Translations under genes and position numbers: made by a program
NCBI GenBank assembly: GCA_002633025.1
Contig: NMRB01001108.1
Coordinates: forward strand, 136,928 to 200,927
Direction of reading: 5' to 3'
DNA length: 64,000 nucleotides
From: Notospermus geniculatus
Lineage: Eukaryota; Nemertea; Pilidiophora; Heteronemertea; Lineidae
The notes under the pieces: model-generated
Databases searched by the model: none
What the model saw: only the letters and a program-made list of their open reading frames with translations
What the model was told of the DNA's origin: nothing
In this document: in pieces, positions 1 through 13,000 of the stretch
How the letters are laid out: each line of letters starts with the position of its first letter
Position numbering within the stretch: the stretch's first letter is position 1

Positions 1-48
1 ATTGGTCGCCATTTTTGGAGAAATTCTGTCGGTGATATGTCACTTGGG

Positions 49-165
49 AATACACCGATTTCACATCTTGCACGATCGCAGCACCTCTGGTGGCCGAAGT
101 GGAAGTGGCCGACAGAAATTTCACCAGGGGCACTGCGATCGTGCGAGATGTGAATTCGGTGTATT
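49..165. repeat. Foldback (MITE-like) inverted repeat
   Basis: The arm starting AATACACCGATTTCACATC is repeated in inverted orientation as GATGTGAATTCGGTGTATT. The complementarity continues inward through GCACGATCGCAG / CTGCGATCGTGC and CACCTCTGGTG / CACCAGGGG. The result is a long imperfect hairpin of about 117 bp with no coding potential. Size and symmetry fit a small foldback element; no target-site duplication was identified. Confidence 0.7.
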
Positions 166-540
166 TTATGTAAGTTATGTAAATTTATTCAATTCTCAAT
201 ACGGCTGACCTGCATTTGACTCAGGAAAGCCAATCTACCAATCACGAAGGGGTTAAAAATAGAAACGGTGTAAACATGATGGTTCGTATAGCTACTTATC
301 ACCTTTGCTAGCACTGGCCAATCGATAATCAGATTCACGAACGCGATAGGCAGGACCGGTTCTAACATATGCAAAAGTCCGATGTAAAATAGTTAGGACC
401 GGGTACCAGCAGACTAGCCCAGGCCTAGGGTGCAAATCTACGACATTAATTCATATTCAGCACCCCATATACCATTTTAGACTACTCTTGGTCCTCGTAG
501 TGCTCTGTTAGTGGTGCAGATCGAGGACAGGGGACCAGTC
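166..540. other. Intergenic stretch, nothing recognised
   Basis: I see no convincing gene, RNA or repeat between the foldback element and the KIF22 promoter region. The short open frames here resemble no protein family. Confidence 0.4.
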
Positions 541-897
541 ACCATTTGGGACCGACTGCGCATGCGCAATTACGGCGCGAAGAAAGGGAAGATTCAAAGT
601 GGAATTTTGTCGATTGACAAGGATTTTTCCACAGTTTAGTCGTCTTTTCTCCGATAGTTTAGCTTAAAACGTGATCACAAGGTTTGCTTTCATAACATCC
701 TAATAATTAATAAGTAAAATAGGAAAACTGTGCGTTAATTACGACGATATTTGTCCAATTTTGGACCACCAGCACGGACTCTTTCCTTTCAGTTTCGTAT
801 GAAGCGCCAAGTCAGACAAAGATCATGAAGATCAGCAATCAATCCATCCACATAGTCACGTAACGGTTTTGTTAACAGGATCTGACATGTTTTCCAG
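541..897 (+). promoter_or_regulatory. Probable KIF22 promoter/5' region (NRF1-like and E2F-like sites)
   Basis: About 340 bp before the first recognisable kinesin codon lies the palindrome TGCGCATGCGCA (557-568), which matches the NRF1 consensus. It is followed by GGCGCGAA (574-581), whose complement TTCGCGCC resembles an E2F site. Both motif types are common in promoters of cell-cycle genes. A TTTTCCAG acceptor-like tract directly precedes the ATG at 898, so an upstream 5' UTR exon, or a short coding exon, may exist here. Motif matches only. Confidence 0.4.
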
Positions 898-3800
898 ATG
901 ACAAGCAACAGCAAAAAAGTGGAAGTTGTTGTGCGTTTGCGTCCCCTCCTAGAAGGAGAAGAAAACTGTGTTGAAGTCATTGACAACAAAACTGTGGACA
1001 TCATCAACTTCAGGAATTCGGAAGAACACCTCAGATATTGGTTTGTGTCTGCTATTCTTGTTTTCCCCTCTGCTATTTTGGTTTGAATTGAATTAACAAA
1101 GTATTTGCAGATCACTTAAACAAAGTACTGTTCAACCCATCCCACTGTCTTTTTTATGATGATCATCACGACATCAGGGGGGCGGGGCAAAAGTAAGTCC
1201 AGATCGATGTCACGTCACATCACACTTACACAGTGTGAGTTATGTCGATGAAGTGCATACCGGTACATATTTTTCATGTTTCTGCTGCTTTCAAATCAGC
1301 TCTTGAATCGGCATCAATAATTTGTTTCAGTTTCTCAAAGGTATATGGCCAGTCTGCTACACAAGTTGATATATTTGATGGGACAGTCGAACAGCATATA
1401 AGTAGTGTGCTGAACGGCCAGAATGCATCTATTCTGGCATATGGTTCAACTGGTGCAGGTGAGTTGAGTACCTGATATTTATCTTTTAGGTGACCAGAAG
1501 GGGGAATGGATGGATAGATAAAATTCTTGACAGGCCTACAATACATTGTAATCTAAACCTTTGTTGATTTCATCACTGTGATATGATAACTAACTACACT
1601 TGTAATGATGCTAATGTGATGATTTCATACTCTCCTGCATACAGTAGGCCAATATGACGTGTGAATGAATTTATACTTCACAGGGAAAACACACACCATT
1701 CTTGGAACACCAGAAGATCCAGGAATCATACCACGGACTATCAAGAAATTGTTCCAGCAGATAGAGATGGAGAAGACACCTGAATGCAGCTATACCACAA
1801 AGCTGTCATTCTTGGAGATTTATAATGAAAGGGTGAGAAGTGTGACTTGTGCTTTCCAAATCACCGGTGTACCGATACATGGTTTGTAAACATTAATGGG
1901 TGTCGCTTGCATTTGACTTTGAGAAGCCGCATTGATGCAGACTGTGCAGTGAAAACTGGCTAGAACCCACAGAGAAAGATTAGAATTTATTTTAACAGAA
2001 CATCAGAGTACAAAACTGTATTACTTTTGTCCGCCCATATACAGGTAATAGATCTTCTACAAAAGAAATCCGGTGACCTACAAATCCGCGAAGACCAGAA
2101 ACATGTCATCCAGGTGCCAGGATTGACTGAAAAAGAAATCAACAACTATGATGAATTCAACTCTGTTTTTGGTCCAGCGTCACAGAACAGGTTAGTTAGA
2201 ACAAGAATATATCATGTGGCTGTGCACTACTTCAGGCTGGCCTTGCTTTGAGGTGGAAAGGTGACTGAGCTTAGTTTGTGATTATGACATCTTGGCAAGT
2301 GGTCAAATGACCAGCACACTGAACTGTTTAGATTTAATCCTCATGACAATTTCCTTTTATATCTCAGGACAGTAGCCAGTACCAAGCTGAATGAATACAG
2401 TAGCCGAAGTCATTCAATTCTGTTGATCAAGGTTGCCAAGAAGATTGAGAAACGTACCTACAATGGGAAGCTGTACATCATTGACCTTGCTGGGTCAGAG
2501 AACAACAAGAGGACAGGAAACAAAGGCATTCGTTTGAAGGAATCTGGTGCAATAAATTGTTCATTGTTTGCCCTGGGAAAAGTGGTTGATGCTTTGACAC
2601 AAAATATGGTGAGTACACATTATACNACGTCTGATTAGTTTGCCAGTGATTCTGCTGAACACATCCTTGTATTCGGTGGCATTTGGAGCGAGTGCTAAGA
2701 ACCACTGATGACATGTTCTGTACCTCACAATGACTGAATAAGCTACAAGTTCCTTTGATATTAGGATTAAGAGTTGCCAAGATTGTACCAAGGAGGAGGA
2801 GGACACCCAGTGATTCAACAACAGATCAAGAGGAGATGAAAGAGAACACGTGCAGTGAACGATTGGCTGCCGACATGTCAGAAAAATACCAGGAGAGTAA
2901 GAAACAAAAGACTACCTCATCTGAGGATGAAGTTGATCTGTCTCCAAGTTCTCTTTTTGTCAACGATTCAGCTGTATTTATGAACAGAAAGAAGAAGAAA
3001 TTCAGGTCAACTGCTCTGAGATGGAGTTCCAATGGTAAGTTCAGGGAACATGAATTATTGGTGAAGTTGGCACAAGTTCTGCTCCCAAAACTGAAAGCTG
3101 CATGTGGTTCATTCTCGAACTTTCCATCTAACCTGATTTAGAAGCTGCTATTTGCTGAAGGTGTTGTTCTTATATTTGCAGAAAGTACACCAGACAATGT
3201 AGCCACACCCAAAAAGTCAAAGAAACCTCTAAAAGAAAGTATAAGTAAGTAGTTAGAATAGCAATGTTTTCAGGAACCAAGAGCTGTTTGACTAGTCAGG
3301 ATATAGGCCTATTAAGACAGCCACCTTCATGACTAGTCATCATCTGTCCACTATCAAATGTACCAGTACACATGTACTTGAATGACCAAGGCTTTTTGGC
3401 AGTAAAAGCATTTTCCGTTTTTCAGAAAATGTATTTTCTCCACACCCAACCCCCAGGAAGCCAGTCATCAACCCAGATGTTCAGGAAAAACACAGTGAGT
3501 AATCAGTGTAGTCTCTGTGAGGAGTGTCATCATTCAGCTGACCAGTCACTTGCCACCGAGGGGATGATACAGAAATCTACAGACAGTTAGATCCATTTGT
3601 ATGGAAGGTTCAGGCAGATTGCTTTCTCACGACCTCATCAGCAGGGACTTTTCTGGTAGTGACAGATTATGAACTTTCATTTCAGACAACCATATTCTTT
3701 CCATCTTGAACTGTGGCGCGTTTAAAGACATCAAGAAATTGATCACAGTGGGAAAAAAGAGAGCTCAGATGATCGTCTCGTATAGGGATTTGTGTGGACA

Positions 3801-4243
3801 GTTTGAAAAGGTATGCTGCCCATGATTTTTCTTAGGGAGTGAAGCCAGATTGAGTTGTCCTTGTAAGTCTTTCATCTGCTTTACACAATGGTAATATTAG
3901 AAATAAATGATAATTTTCCAGGTAGAGGACCTTGACAAGGTTCCTGGTTTGCCAAAGAACTTTGTAAAGACCTTCATGAAGGTAGGTGAAGGCTCAAAAT
4001 GCTTTACACATATACATGTGTATGTTATGCTACTGACTTGTATTTGTCAGCCACATGTGGTGTCATTACTCGTTTATAATGTAGGTAAAAGGACTGTACA
4101 TTGTACCGGTAAATGGTAGAGAAGAGTATGGCCACTTTTGTAGAAAAGTTTGAAACTTGAAGCTTTGTTTTTAGTGTCGCTGTCTGATAAGAGCAGAATT
4201 GTGACTGTTCATTCTTTCTTTACAGGGAAATCTTGTGCAGTGA
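898..4243 (+). CDS. KIF22: Kinesin-like protein KIF22 (Kid, kinesin-10), one motor exon missing
   Basis: Plus-end chromokinesin that generates polar ejection forces on chromosome arms in mitosis. Exons read: 898-1040, 1331-1458, 1684-1832, 2045-2190, 2368-2608, 2765-3034, 3182-3244, 3426-3494, 3686-3810, 3922-3981, 4226-4243. The motor shows P-loop GSTGAGKTHT (about residues 85-94, across an exon junction), switch [10 protein letters not shown] (about 197-205) and switch II DLAGSE (228-233). The C-terminus carries the Kid-type helix-hairpin-helix segment ([20 protein letters not shown], then [19 protein letters not shown]), which separates it from other kinesins. The middle is basic and acidic low-complexity. 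The conserved block following switch II in all kinesins (YRDSKLTRLLQDSLGG type) is absent between exons ending 2608 and starting 2765; the phases there do not match and a single N lies at 2626. Start at 898 is the first in-frame Met; a short upstream exon is possible. Convergent with endophilin. Confidence 0.93.
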
Positions 4244-4768
4244 TCCAAGTGAGTGAAACCAGTTGCCAGGAACCGAGAGGCTGGTTCATCATTACCATTC
4301 ATTGACAAAGACACTATTGGTTGCCACACCGTGAAGTTCTCTCAGATATTTTCAGCGTAGCTGTGTTTACATGTAATTGCTCAACAACCATGACCCTGCA
4401 TGCACTGTAAATTGAACTGACCCATCATGATTGTGCCAATTGAATGTTTTGGACCACCATCATCATAAGAAGTTTACCTCAGACACCACGTCATATCGCA
4501 AATGCAAGCATGGAATGTACATGTACCGGTAAATGCATGATACATGTAGATTACTGATCATTAGTGTTTGGTACTTTGTATCTTATTGTAGTAAACCTAT
4601 TTTACACATTCTTTTGTTTGTATTTATGTTTTGGTGCCGACTGGTGGGGCGGGTCAGACAAATAGAATTGTCAGTCTAATTAGACTTGTCATAATTACGA
4701 TGTTAACTGAATTGAAATTGACAGACTTGACATCTAGTAGCATTCATCAATGGAAATTACGATCAACA

Positions 4769-4774
4769 AATAAA
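4769..4774 (+). terminator. AATAAA polyadenylation signal, probable end of KIF22 transcript
   Basis: A canonical AATAAA occurs about 525 bp after the KIF22 stop codon, with no other gene on this strand before it. It is the first perfect signal I noticed in the 3' UTR. Confidence 0.5.
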
Positions 4775-6458
4775 AGCAAGATAATTGACGCTGGTACAAA
4801 TGATATTTGAGAGTTGTTTGTGCGAGGTGACAAAAGGAGTGAGAGCTGGATGTGGACATAATGTAGAACTTCTCATTTGGAGTCCTCATCTTACTGATGA
4901 ATTATCAGGGAAGTCACAACATTGGGCTTGTTAGAAGAAAACAACAAAGGCAGTTTTTCCACACTTAGCATTTACTTTTAAATAACAAAAATAGATTATC
5001 CCTACATCACCTGGTGCATACACACTGACTATGATCGGTTACACTGACCATGGAAGTGTTCCAAGCAACACAGTTATTGTTAGCCTCGATCAAATGAGGT
5101 CAAGTCTGAGACTTTCACTGGTTCTGATACAAACCGTGGACGAGGAAGCAGGCACAAAATCCCTTCTTGTAAAGATAATGGGTTGAAATTCTTTGGAGAG
5201 TGGTTGAGGAAAGGCAAAACCTCTGTCAGTCTTTCCAATGGTGGAAGTTCAGTGACCAATGATGACTGCAACCGATAGTTGTGATCCAGTCAACGAAAAC
5301 CAGGCACAAGTCTCCAATAGTGACAAGCTCTTGGAAGTGTAAGAGCTTAATTGATTTCAGCCTTCATGGTTACCATTCCATAATCATTTGCACCTGGTTT
5401 TCCCAGATCAGTTTGCATTTGTCAGATCTTCGCACATATAGAATGCTTTGGGGGTGTTACATCCAGTAGCACCAGCAATGTGGAGTTAACTTGTGTGCAT
5501 CCTCGTCTCATTTATGTGAATAATCAGTATATCAACCTCACCACAATACAAATATAAATCCTAGGATTAAGAGTATCAAAGTAATAGAAATCACAAAATC
5601 AAAACAGACATACAAACAAGGACAAGAGAGTCAAACCATGTTTTGTAAACTGGTTTGAGTACTTTAATTTCATTGCAGTAACGGATCACATTTGCTCTCT
5701 CAACTGTAAGGTCATTATTTTGCACTGCAATACCTCCCTATCAAACTGTAGCCACTTCTCTGAAGGGTTACTGTCACTGGGCGGATGGTACCATTTGGGA
5801 TAGCAAATCCACCAAACAGGCCAATACACCACCTCATGAAAGCCTATCCACGTAATGTTACCGATGCCATAACTTGCAAATCTCCGCAGATTCAGGACAT
5901 AAGACATCAACCTCCTCGAGGGAAGGGGTGGGAATTTTATTCTTACTCAACACAGATGGCAAGGCCTGAAACCAGTAGGGGCCAGTCAGAATTCCCTGTC
6001 ATTGTCAGCAGAGAAATTGACGACAGAGCAAGTGGACCTCTCAGTCTCATTCAGATGGTTTGGGTCACTGGCTAGAGGATCTTCATTTTCCACACAATGT
6101 GTTACATGAAAATTTAGCAAAACATCACCATCGCCAATTGAATATTGCACTAAAATCTCTCTTCTGTGTTGTCATGTCCATACAACATAGGAAAATCTAT
6201 CACACTAAACTATTATACATAAATTTCTCAAAATAAATCAGAATATCTGTGAATTAGAAATTTCATGAAAGTCAAATCCCAATGCATCTAACTTCTAAAA
6301 GCTTTCAATGATAGGGTATCTAGAACTACATTGCAATGTTGTTTCTCACCAAGTACGTTGTAAGATATTGACACTGGGTCAATAAATATATGCATCAATG
6401 GAGGCATGAAATGTTGAACTCAACTGACCCGCAAGATTTTATCACCATTTAGTTCGCT

Positions 6459-6507
6459 AAAAAGTCCAGGGATCTGTCCATGATCCCTGGACTTTTGGAC
6501 AGATCCC
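6459..6507. repeat. Compound hairpin
   Basis: AAAAGTCCAGGGATC (6460-6474) pairs with GATCCCTGGACTTTT (6482-6496) across a short loop. GGGATCTGTCC (6470-6480) also pairs with GGACAGATCCC (6497-6507). Two alternative, mutually exclusive stems can therefore form. Function unknown. Confidence 0.7.
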
Positions 6508-7046
6508 TTTTGCATATTCTTCTTTCCCGTGAATCTTGCATGACCAAGTTGTCAAAATATTGGAACCTTGGATAATTGTGACCTTCACAAATTCTATCTG
6601 CTGATGTGATCGAATCAGTGGGCTGTAGGAATCGACATTTCTTCACCTTGACAAATACTGAAATGAATGTTACACAAAATGTACTAATTTCATTGTTTAT
6701 ATACGAGGCTGTTGTAATCCACTTGTGTAGGACCAGTTCCATGCAAGTTTGTATATTCACCATTAAATTCTTTATACCATTGTAACACTGCATTAGAGTC
6801 AACCTCCAGAAAAAGCAATTCACCCTTTCTTCTTCCACAATGTACACTTACTTGTTATTTACAATCACGGGATACATGTCTATTTTGCTGAAAACAATAC
6901 CTGACACTTGTCATGCTATGCCAAAAATAGGATTCACCAAGTAACAGTGTTTCTACCTACATGTAGAACTACCACTGTGGGCTCATGATAGACAAAAGGT
7001 TCATTTGAATTTGAGAATGTTATGACATTCAAATCTAAACTACGCC

Positions 7047-7180
7047 CTGTACAATACAGCAATGTTATGTACAATACAACAATATTGCGCACAATACTCC
7101 AAAGCATGTATGTACAATACACCAGTTTTCAGTACAGTAACCAATACTCTGTACAATAAACTTATGTTCTGTACAATACA
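7047..7180. repeat. Degenerate minisatellite, about 20-bp unit (core TGTACAATAC)
   Basis: About seven units each begin with a variant of TGTACAATAC or GCACAATAC, followed by roughly ten variable bases. Units drift in sequence and length, so the array is old. Confidence 0.7.
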
Positions 7181-7438
7181 TCTTGAATCATAAAAAAGAC
7201 ACACAATTTGTGTATGTAGATCTTCATGACATATTGCATTAACCATTGGAATGTTGACACCTGGAAGCAGTACTGCTGTAGGACACAGCCCGTCAAAGAT
7301 CGTCTGTTACAAAGACTTTTGTGCCTAAAATGAAGGACAACCACTCAGTCAAGTCCCCACAAGGTGCTCCCGTACTGACGTCTGCAGAATCGCAATGCTA
7401 CACCCTAGCCAAATGCTAGAATACATCTTACACCGGTA

Positions 7439-7606
7439 TTGTGACAGAGTATATTGTTCCAGACAGGCAACGTCTAGAGTATTGCCAGAAAAATTGTATT
7501 GTGATACAATGCATTTTCCTGAAGACAGGTCATGTCTAGAGTACTGCCAGACAAAGTGCATTGTGACACAGTATATTTACCAAGATAGACCATGTCTCAA
7601 GTATAG
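7439..7606. repeat. Tandem repeat, about 60-62-bp unit, nearly three copies
   Basis: Units start at 7439, 7499 and 7561 with TTGTGACAGAGTATATT, TTGTGATACAATGCATT and TTGTGACACAGTATATT. Each continues with a shared CAGACAGG..GTCTAGAGTA-like middle; the third unit is truncated and more diverged. Its proximity to the 20-bp array may mean a shared origin. Confidence 0.7.
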
Positions 7607-10052
7607 ATTTGCATTCACCAACTTCACAAACAGCTTGCCACATATCTAGCAGTCAAAAATTCGCAATGATGTCAGGATTAGGGCTCGTTCATCAGACTAT
7701 CTGACGATAAAGTCCATCAGAACTTTCAAATTTTCTGTACTCATGTGACCCGTGGAGGCCACCCCAATAAAGGGCAACTCGAAATTATTGTAAGATATTG
7801 CTATATGCATGGAGGTTCATAATTAATGTAAATCTCAAATCTTTCCAATGAACAATACAATCTTGAATCAAGCAACTGTGATTTCATAATGTACACCATC
7901 TACCTCATGATCTAAACCCCACAAGAATTAATATCGTGAGTATTTATACATTTTAGCAACTGAATATTCTAACAGAGTCTAATAACATGCAGTCCAGAAG
8001 CCAGATCAACAGCTGAAGCATGCAGGCCTTAATATTTCTCTCTTAAATTATACCTGCAGCAACCCATTGTGAGCTAATGCCCGCATAAATGAACAAATCA
8101 TAGCAAAAACATAACCCAACGTAGATGTAGATGCGATTGGTCCCACACCGAAGAAAAGAATGCCATGCAAATGCCAATTCATGGGCATTGAAATGTACGG
8201 TGCATAAAGAAGGTTTTACATGTAAAAAAACAGCCTATTGGAGCATCTCGGAGAATTTTCTATCCTCAACCCATAACTTCAACATGTCGATATGGATAGT
8301 TTCTCTATGCTGCATTATTCTATATGACTAGATAAGGTTACGCACTATATACATTTGGGCATAGGTTTCGTATGTTTCCACAATCTTACAGTAATACAGT
8401 AAGTATTATACTTCATTAATTAACGAATGCTTTTAGCTACAGCAAAAAATAGCAGTACTGGTAAATATCTGGGTGGGGTAAGAGATGAGCTAATCTTGCA
8501 TAAGCATCATACCACAAGCCTGGGTACTAATCCTCAGGGAATGAAATTGCATTGAACAATAGCTTGAAGTAATCAGTGTAAGTAAACACAACTTGAAACC
8601 AATAAAGCTAACTGAGGGCATTTCACGTATCAACTGCTAATAATTAAGTTACATTTTCTATTTTACATTTTACACACAAATACGTGAAAACCATGTGTGT
8701 TCATTATAAACCAAGGAAATTTGCCTTGACAAGGAAGTGTATGGTATCAAAAATACACCTGACTTTAACTTGGGTCAACACTAACAAATTATTATCAACT
8801 ATTTCTATATACAGTCTAAATCTTGGCCTTGCTTATCAAATCAGTCAGTGCCAAGGGTAGGAGAAGTAGAATTCCTAAGTGTTTTTTGTTATTAAAGTTT
8901 AGTTTATAAAGCAAGACATACAGCCTAAATATGCATCAATCTTAAGTAGCTATGATTATAATACAGCAGGATTAACAATTTGTGATCTGATGGATCTTCA
9001 AGTCAGCCACTAAACGAAGGGAATCCAAATACTCATATAAATCATCTCTTTGACCCTTTTTTAGTTTCAATGGATGCACGACTGAAAAGAAGCAAGTTTC
9101 TTGAAATTGCATGGAAAGTTACAAACTACGTTTCGTAAGAATACACCTGGGTTCATCCGATGCAAATTTGCACTTGTCCATTTCAATGAACCTTGACACG
9201 TGTAGCAATTGGATGTCCACCTAATCACTGGTGTTCGAACCGAGCAAGGCACCTGATCTAAAACATAATACAATATGACACATTACCATTTACAAGTACA
9301 GCATCTACAGCATTATACTCCAGATTTCATAAACCATTTTGTATATATATACAATTAGTTACATCCATATCAATTCATTGTATCAGACACGTTCGTATAA
9401 AAATGACATACACTAGACATCAACAGATATGGAATCAAAATTATAAATTTCATCCACAAATAGGAATTTGTTAAATTCAACGAATTCCAAACATCAATTC
9501 CTATAAACTCATACCTGAACACTTTTCGAATTAGAATTGTATACCATAGCTATTGTTAAACTAACTAGCTATTATGCAATCTATTCCTATACATAGGGTA
9601 ATCAAAATAACATATCTGTTCTTCATTTTGTGACCACGTCTTGTCACCAGAGAATGAGTACTGTTGGCAAATGACAACCGCCACTCAAACTCTTCTTAAA
9701 GCCTGATAATGTGTTATGTATCCCACATTATCTGTTGGAGCTCAAGTGGGTTGGTTCAGGCAAATAATTATACCAAAATAGTAGACACAGATGGAGAGTG
9801 GAATCAAGGAAATACCACAAATATCATTATCGCTTCTCAATTAGATACTACTGGCTCTTGAGATCCAATAAGAGAAAACCAAAAGTATGTCATCATAGGT
9901 GACAACAGGGCCAGCTTATACATGTATATTAGTATATCGTTGTCAAAAAGGCCTCTTGGAAGAAAATCTACACAACTTTCAAGTCTACATCCAAACTAAA
10001 TGTGTTGTTGAAACTTGGAGTGTTCGTTGCTTCAGCAGATGTGATTTCCTGT

Positions 10053-13000
10053 TCAAAGGGGAACTATGATTTCCACATAGTTTTCCGGGAAGTATCCTTG
10101 GCGCCCATTAACTTCACCCTCTAGCCAGTTTTCATCGATGCGGGATATAAGATTGACAATATCACCTTCGCTGAAAGCCAGTTCACCTTCATTTTCTGGT
10201 TCAAAGTCATAAAGGCCTCGGGCAGATGGCGTTCTCAGAGCTGCAGGCAGAACAGAAAGAAAGAGTGAGGATATCGCTGCTGACAAAGAATTTCGAGGAA
10301 TTTAGTCATCTTACCCCGTACTCCATCATTGTGATGAAATTTTTCTGACACTCCAATGCCAAAGTCTTTATCAGAGGATGCAACTTACATGAATGAGGCT
10401 GGTGTACAGGAGAAGGCATGGGAGAAACGGAGTAATTAGAACCATTTTCGTTATCATCATTGTATGGTGTGAGGCCTTTACTCGAGTTGAAGCGGGCTGG
10501 ACGCTCAGACTTGGGCCGTGCTGCTGCCTCAGCCACTCTGAAAACATAAACAGATTACAACAATGAAAGGATCTGATATAGGCTACCAATAACTTGACTC
10601 CATATGGGAAGTATCAGACAGGGGGACTGATTTCGAAGGTGAAGTTGAAGAAGAGGTCACGAAACGTGATTAGAATCCCCGGTCAGTGCCCAAAAAAAGG
10701 TCGTCAATTGACGGAATAAGCCGCATTGTACAACAGGATTTCCATTGTGTGCCATGGAGTAACGTCACTTCCGATCGGGGATTCTAAACTTTAGCCCAGA
10801 TGTTTGAACAGAGAATCAGTTATCTGGCAACAATCCGGCAGTAACTGACAGACTTGCCAAATAAATGGAAGAGCCAAGGGTGTAGAGGCCATGTGTTTTC
10901 CCTTCATCCATACTTACTTCTCCTTCAAGGACTCCTGAAGCCTGCTGAGTGCCTCGGCACAGTTCGTGTGGTAGTCAACCAGAGCATCCACAAGTTCTGA
11001 GAGCTGAGTAATCTGCTCAACCTGAAAAAGAGCCATAAGTGAAAACCTTATCTTCCCACAATTTAGAATCGCTATCATGCTATGCGGCCTCTTAAATATT
11101 TCAACAAAACGTCCATTGAGACAACACGTGGGTTCGAATCTGGTAGGAAGCATTGTCTTTCACCTTAGAAACCCGTTTCTATTTCATGTTCATTGAGACA
11201 ACACAGTGTTTTTCAAAAATTCCTCATTCCTCAGTGAATTCCATTCTTGGTACAAGTTTACCGGTAATCATTTCCTTACATCATTTTCCAGGACATTCAT
11301 CATGGCTGTCCATGCCAGCTGTTTTGACTCTTCAAACTTTTCCTGTGCAATCCTGACCTCCTCCTCGGGTATGCTTGCTGTAAAAGGGGCAGAGAAAATG
11401 CAAATCAATTCCACTATATGTAGTATAGAATGGGACCAAGAAAATCCCCTTGTCTTATTCCAGTCGTCAATATCCTAAAGCTGCCTTTACTACACATCGG
11501 ATGATCCGGGATGCGGATATGTTGTATGCAAAAATGCAAAGCATACCACTTCCGCATTCCACGTGTCCGGTAATCTTAACAAGTAGCATTGGTCTGTTTC
11601 CCCAGTCCTTTGGAAATCTGATTACCAGTTTGATCTTGAAGTGAGCCAACTGTATGACCAGTTGTTAGCAGTTGACTCTATCAACTTCTTTGAAATTGGT
11701 TGTCTGTTGTGTAATTTTATTCAATGAAATTGTGGAAGCAGTGTTGAATCTACAGAGGTCTTATGAAACAATGAACCGAACTACACACTCCTTGGCCACA
11801 GTTTATATGCACGAAAAGTTTTTAAATGTGCAGTAATGTACATTGGGTGTAATACTGGCTTCAGCAAAGATGAAAAAAGCTGATTGAGCAACAAGATCTT
11901 GTTGGTTTATACAGCGGCAAAGTGATATTTGCAGTGTTTCATGAAAATGAAGTGTACATGCATGCTCAAAGCAGAGAGTAAGGAACCATCAAAATGAGAA
12001 CAAAGTTGGTATTCATGTGGAGAGCAGTCATTTTTGTCAACAACTCAAGTCATTAGTTCCCTCACAGATACCAACTTCACTGCTCAGCCCTGGTCATGCC
12101 AGCATTTTGTACCATGCGATCATGAATCATGCTTGTTGAATGAGAAGCCACAGAGAATATTTGGATGAATAATGTTGGTTGAAGAACCCATACCGACATG
12201 TGAAAGCCCAAATCCAAAGAACCACTACAAAGATGACATGGAAGTGAAAGGAGGGCCTACAATACATCCAGGGCACAAAAGAACATCGTTTAAGCATAAT
12301 AATCCACATGACCATCGAGTATTTGGTCCTGTCATTGGCATTAATGTCAACCTGAGGTAAGCAGCCGTTCTTAAGCCTGCCGCACACTGGAGCTATCTCC
12401 TGAGCAAAAAGTCGGTCGAGACCGTTTGCTCAGCAGATAGCTCCCGTGTGCGCGTATTTTTCGGTGAGTTTTCTGCCTCGTGAGGCAGAACTCGCCAAAA
12501 ATATGCACACATGCGAGCTATCTGCTGAGCAAACGGTTGCGGCAGGCTTATAGTGATCACTCCCTATGTCATCTGCTGTTTGTGTGCAGTGACTGGTGAC
12601 AAACCATTGATTACCTTAGGATGCATCGAAGCTAGGCCGAGACCAATTTTTTGAAGACGCATATACCTCCAGGGTTTTCTAACCAAAACATACCTGAACA
12701 CCACTGTTTATCAGATAGATGATGCAATAGATTGCACACCAATCCAGGAGAATTTCAGAGAGATTCATCAGAAATTGGTATATTTACCCTCTCAAAATGA
12801 CAAGGAACAAGTCATCACTAGAAACATTTTGACGGTAAAAGAATTAAAGATGGGACTAAAAGGCATTCAAAGTCTCAAACATGACATCCAGGACCCTGGA
12901 TGATGGTTGAGATAAAGAAGAAGAGCCTAATGTTGAATGACAAGAGGAATTTGTTTCATAATAATGTGATTGACAGACAGCACTTAGACGGGACTAGAAA

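Larger units (their letters stand above)
4790..10052. other. Gene-poor interval; probably includes long 3' UTR of endophilin (minus strand)
   Basis: No exon with recognisable protein similarity was found on either strand. The minus-strand endophilin stop codon is at 10055-10053, so an unknown part of this AT-rich stretch should be its 3' UTR. A minus-strand AATAAA (plus-strand TTTATT near 5937) is one of several possible ends. Two local tandem repeats and one hairpin inside it are listed separately. The remaining open frames (for example 5080-5271 minus and 5785-6075 plus) are short and unlike any family known to me. Confidence 0.4.

Noticed and set aside
2478-2821. Antisense open frames across KIF22 exons 5-6
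   Set aside because: Shadow of the coding strand; no family resemblance and they cross splice junctions of a clear gene.
5080-6075. Short open frames on both strands between KIF22 and endophilin considered as small genes
   Set aside because: Under 100 codons, no signal or domain features, no splice partners; likely UTR or intergenic sequence.
9180-9260. B-box-like GGTTCGAACACC on the minus strand, considered as tRNA or SINE
   Set aside because: No convincing A box at the proper distance and no cloverleaf.
11125-11150. GGGTTCGAATCTGG, a B-box-like sequence
   Set aside because: No matching A box upstream and no fold; too little evidence to call a tRNA or SINE.
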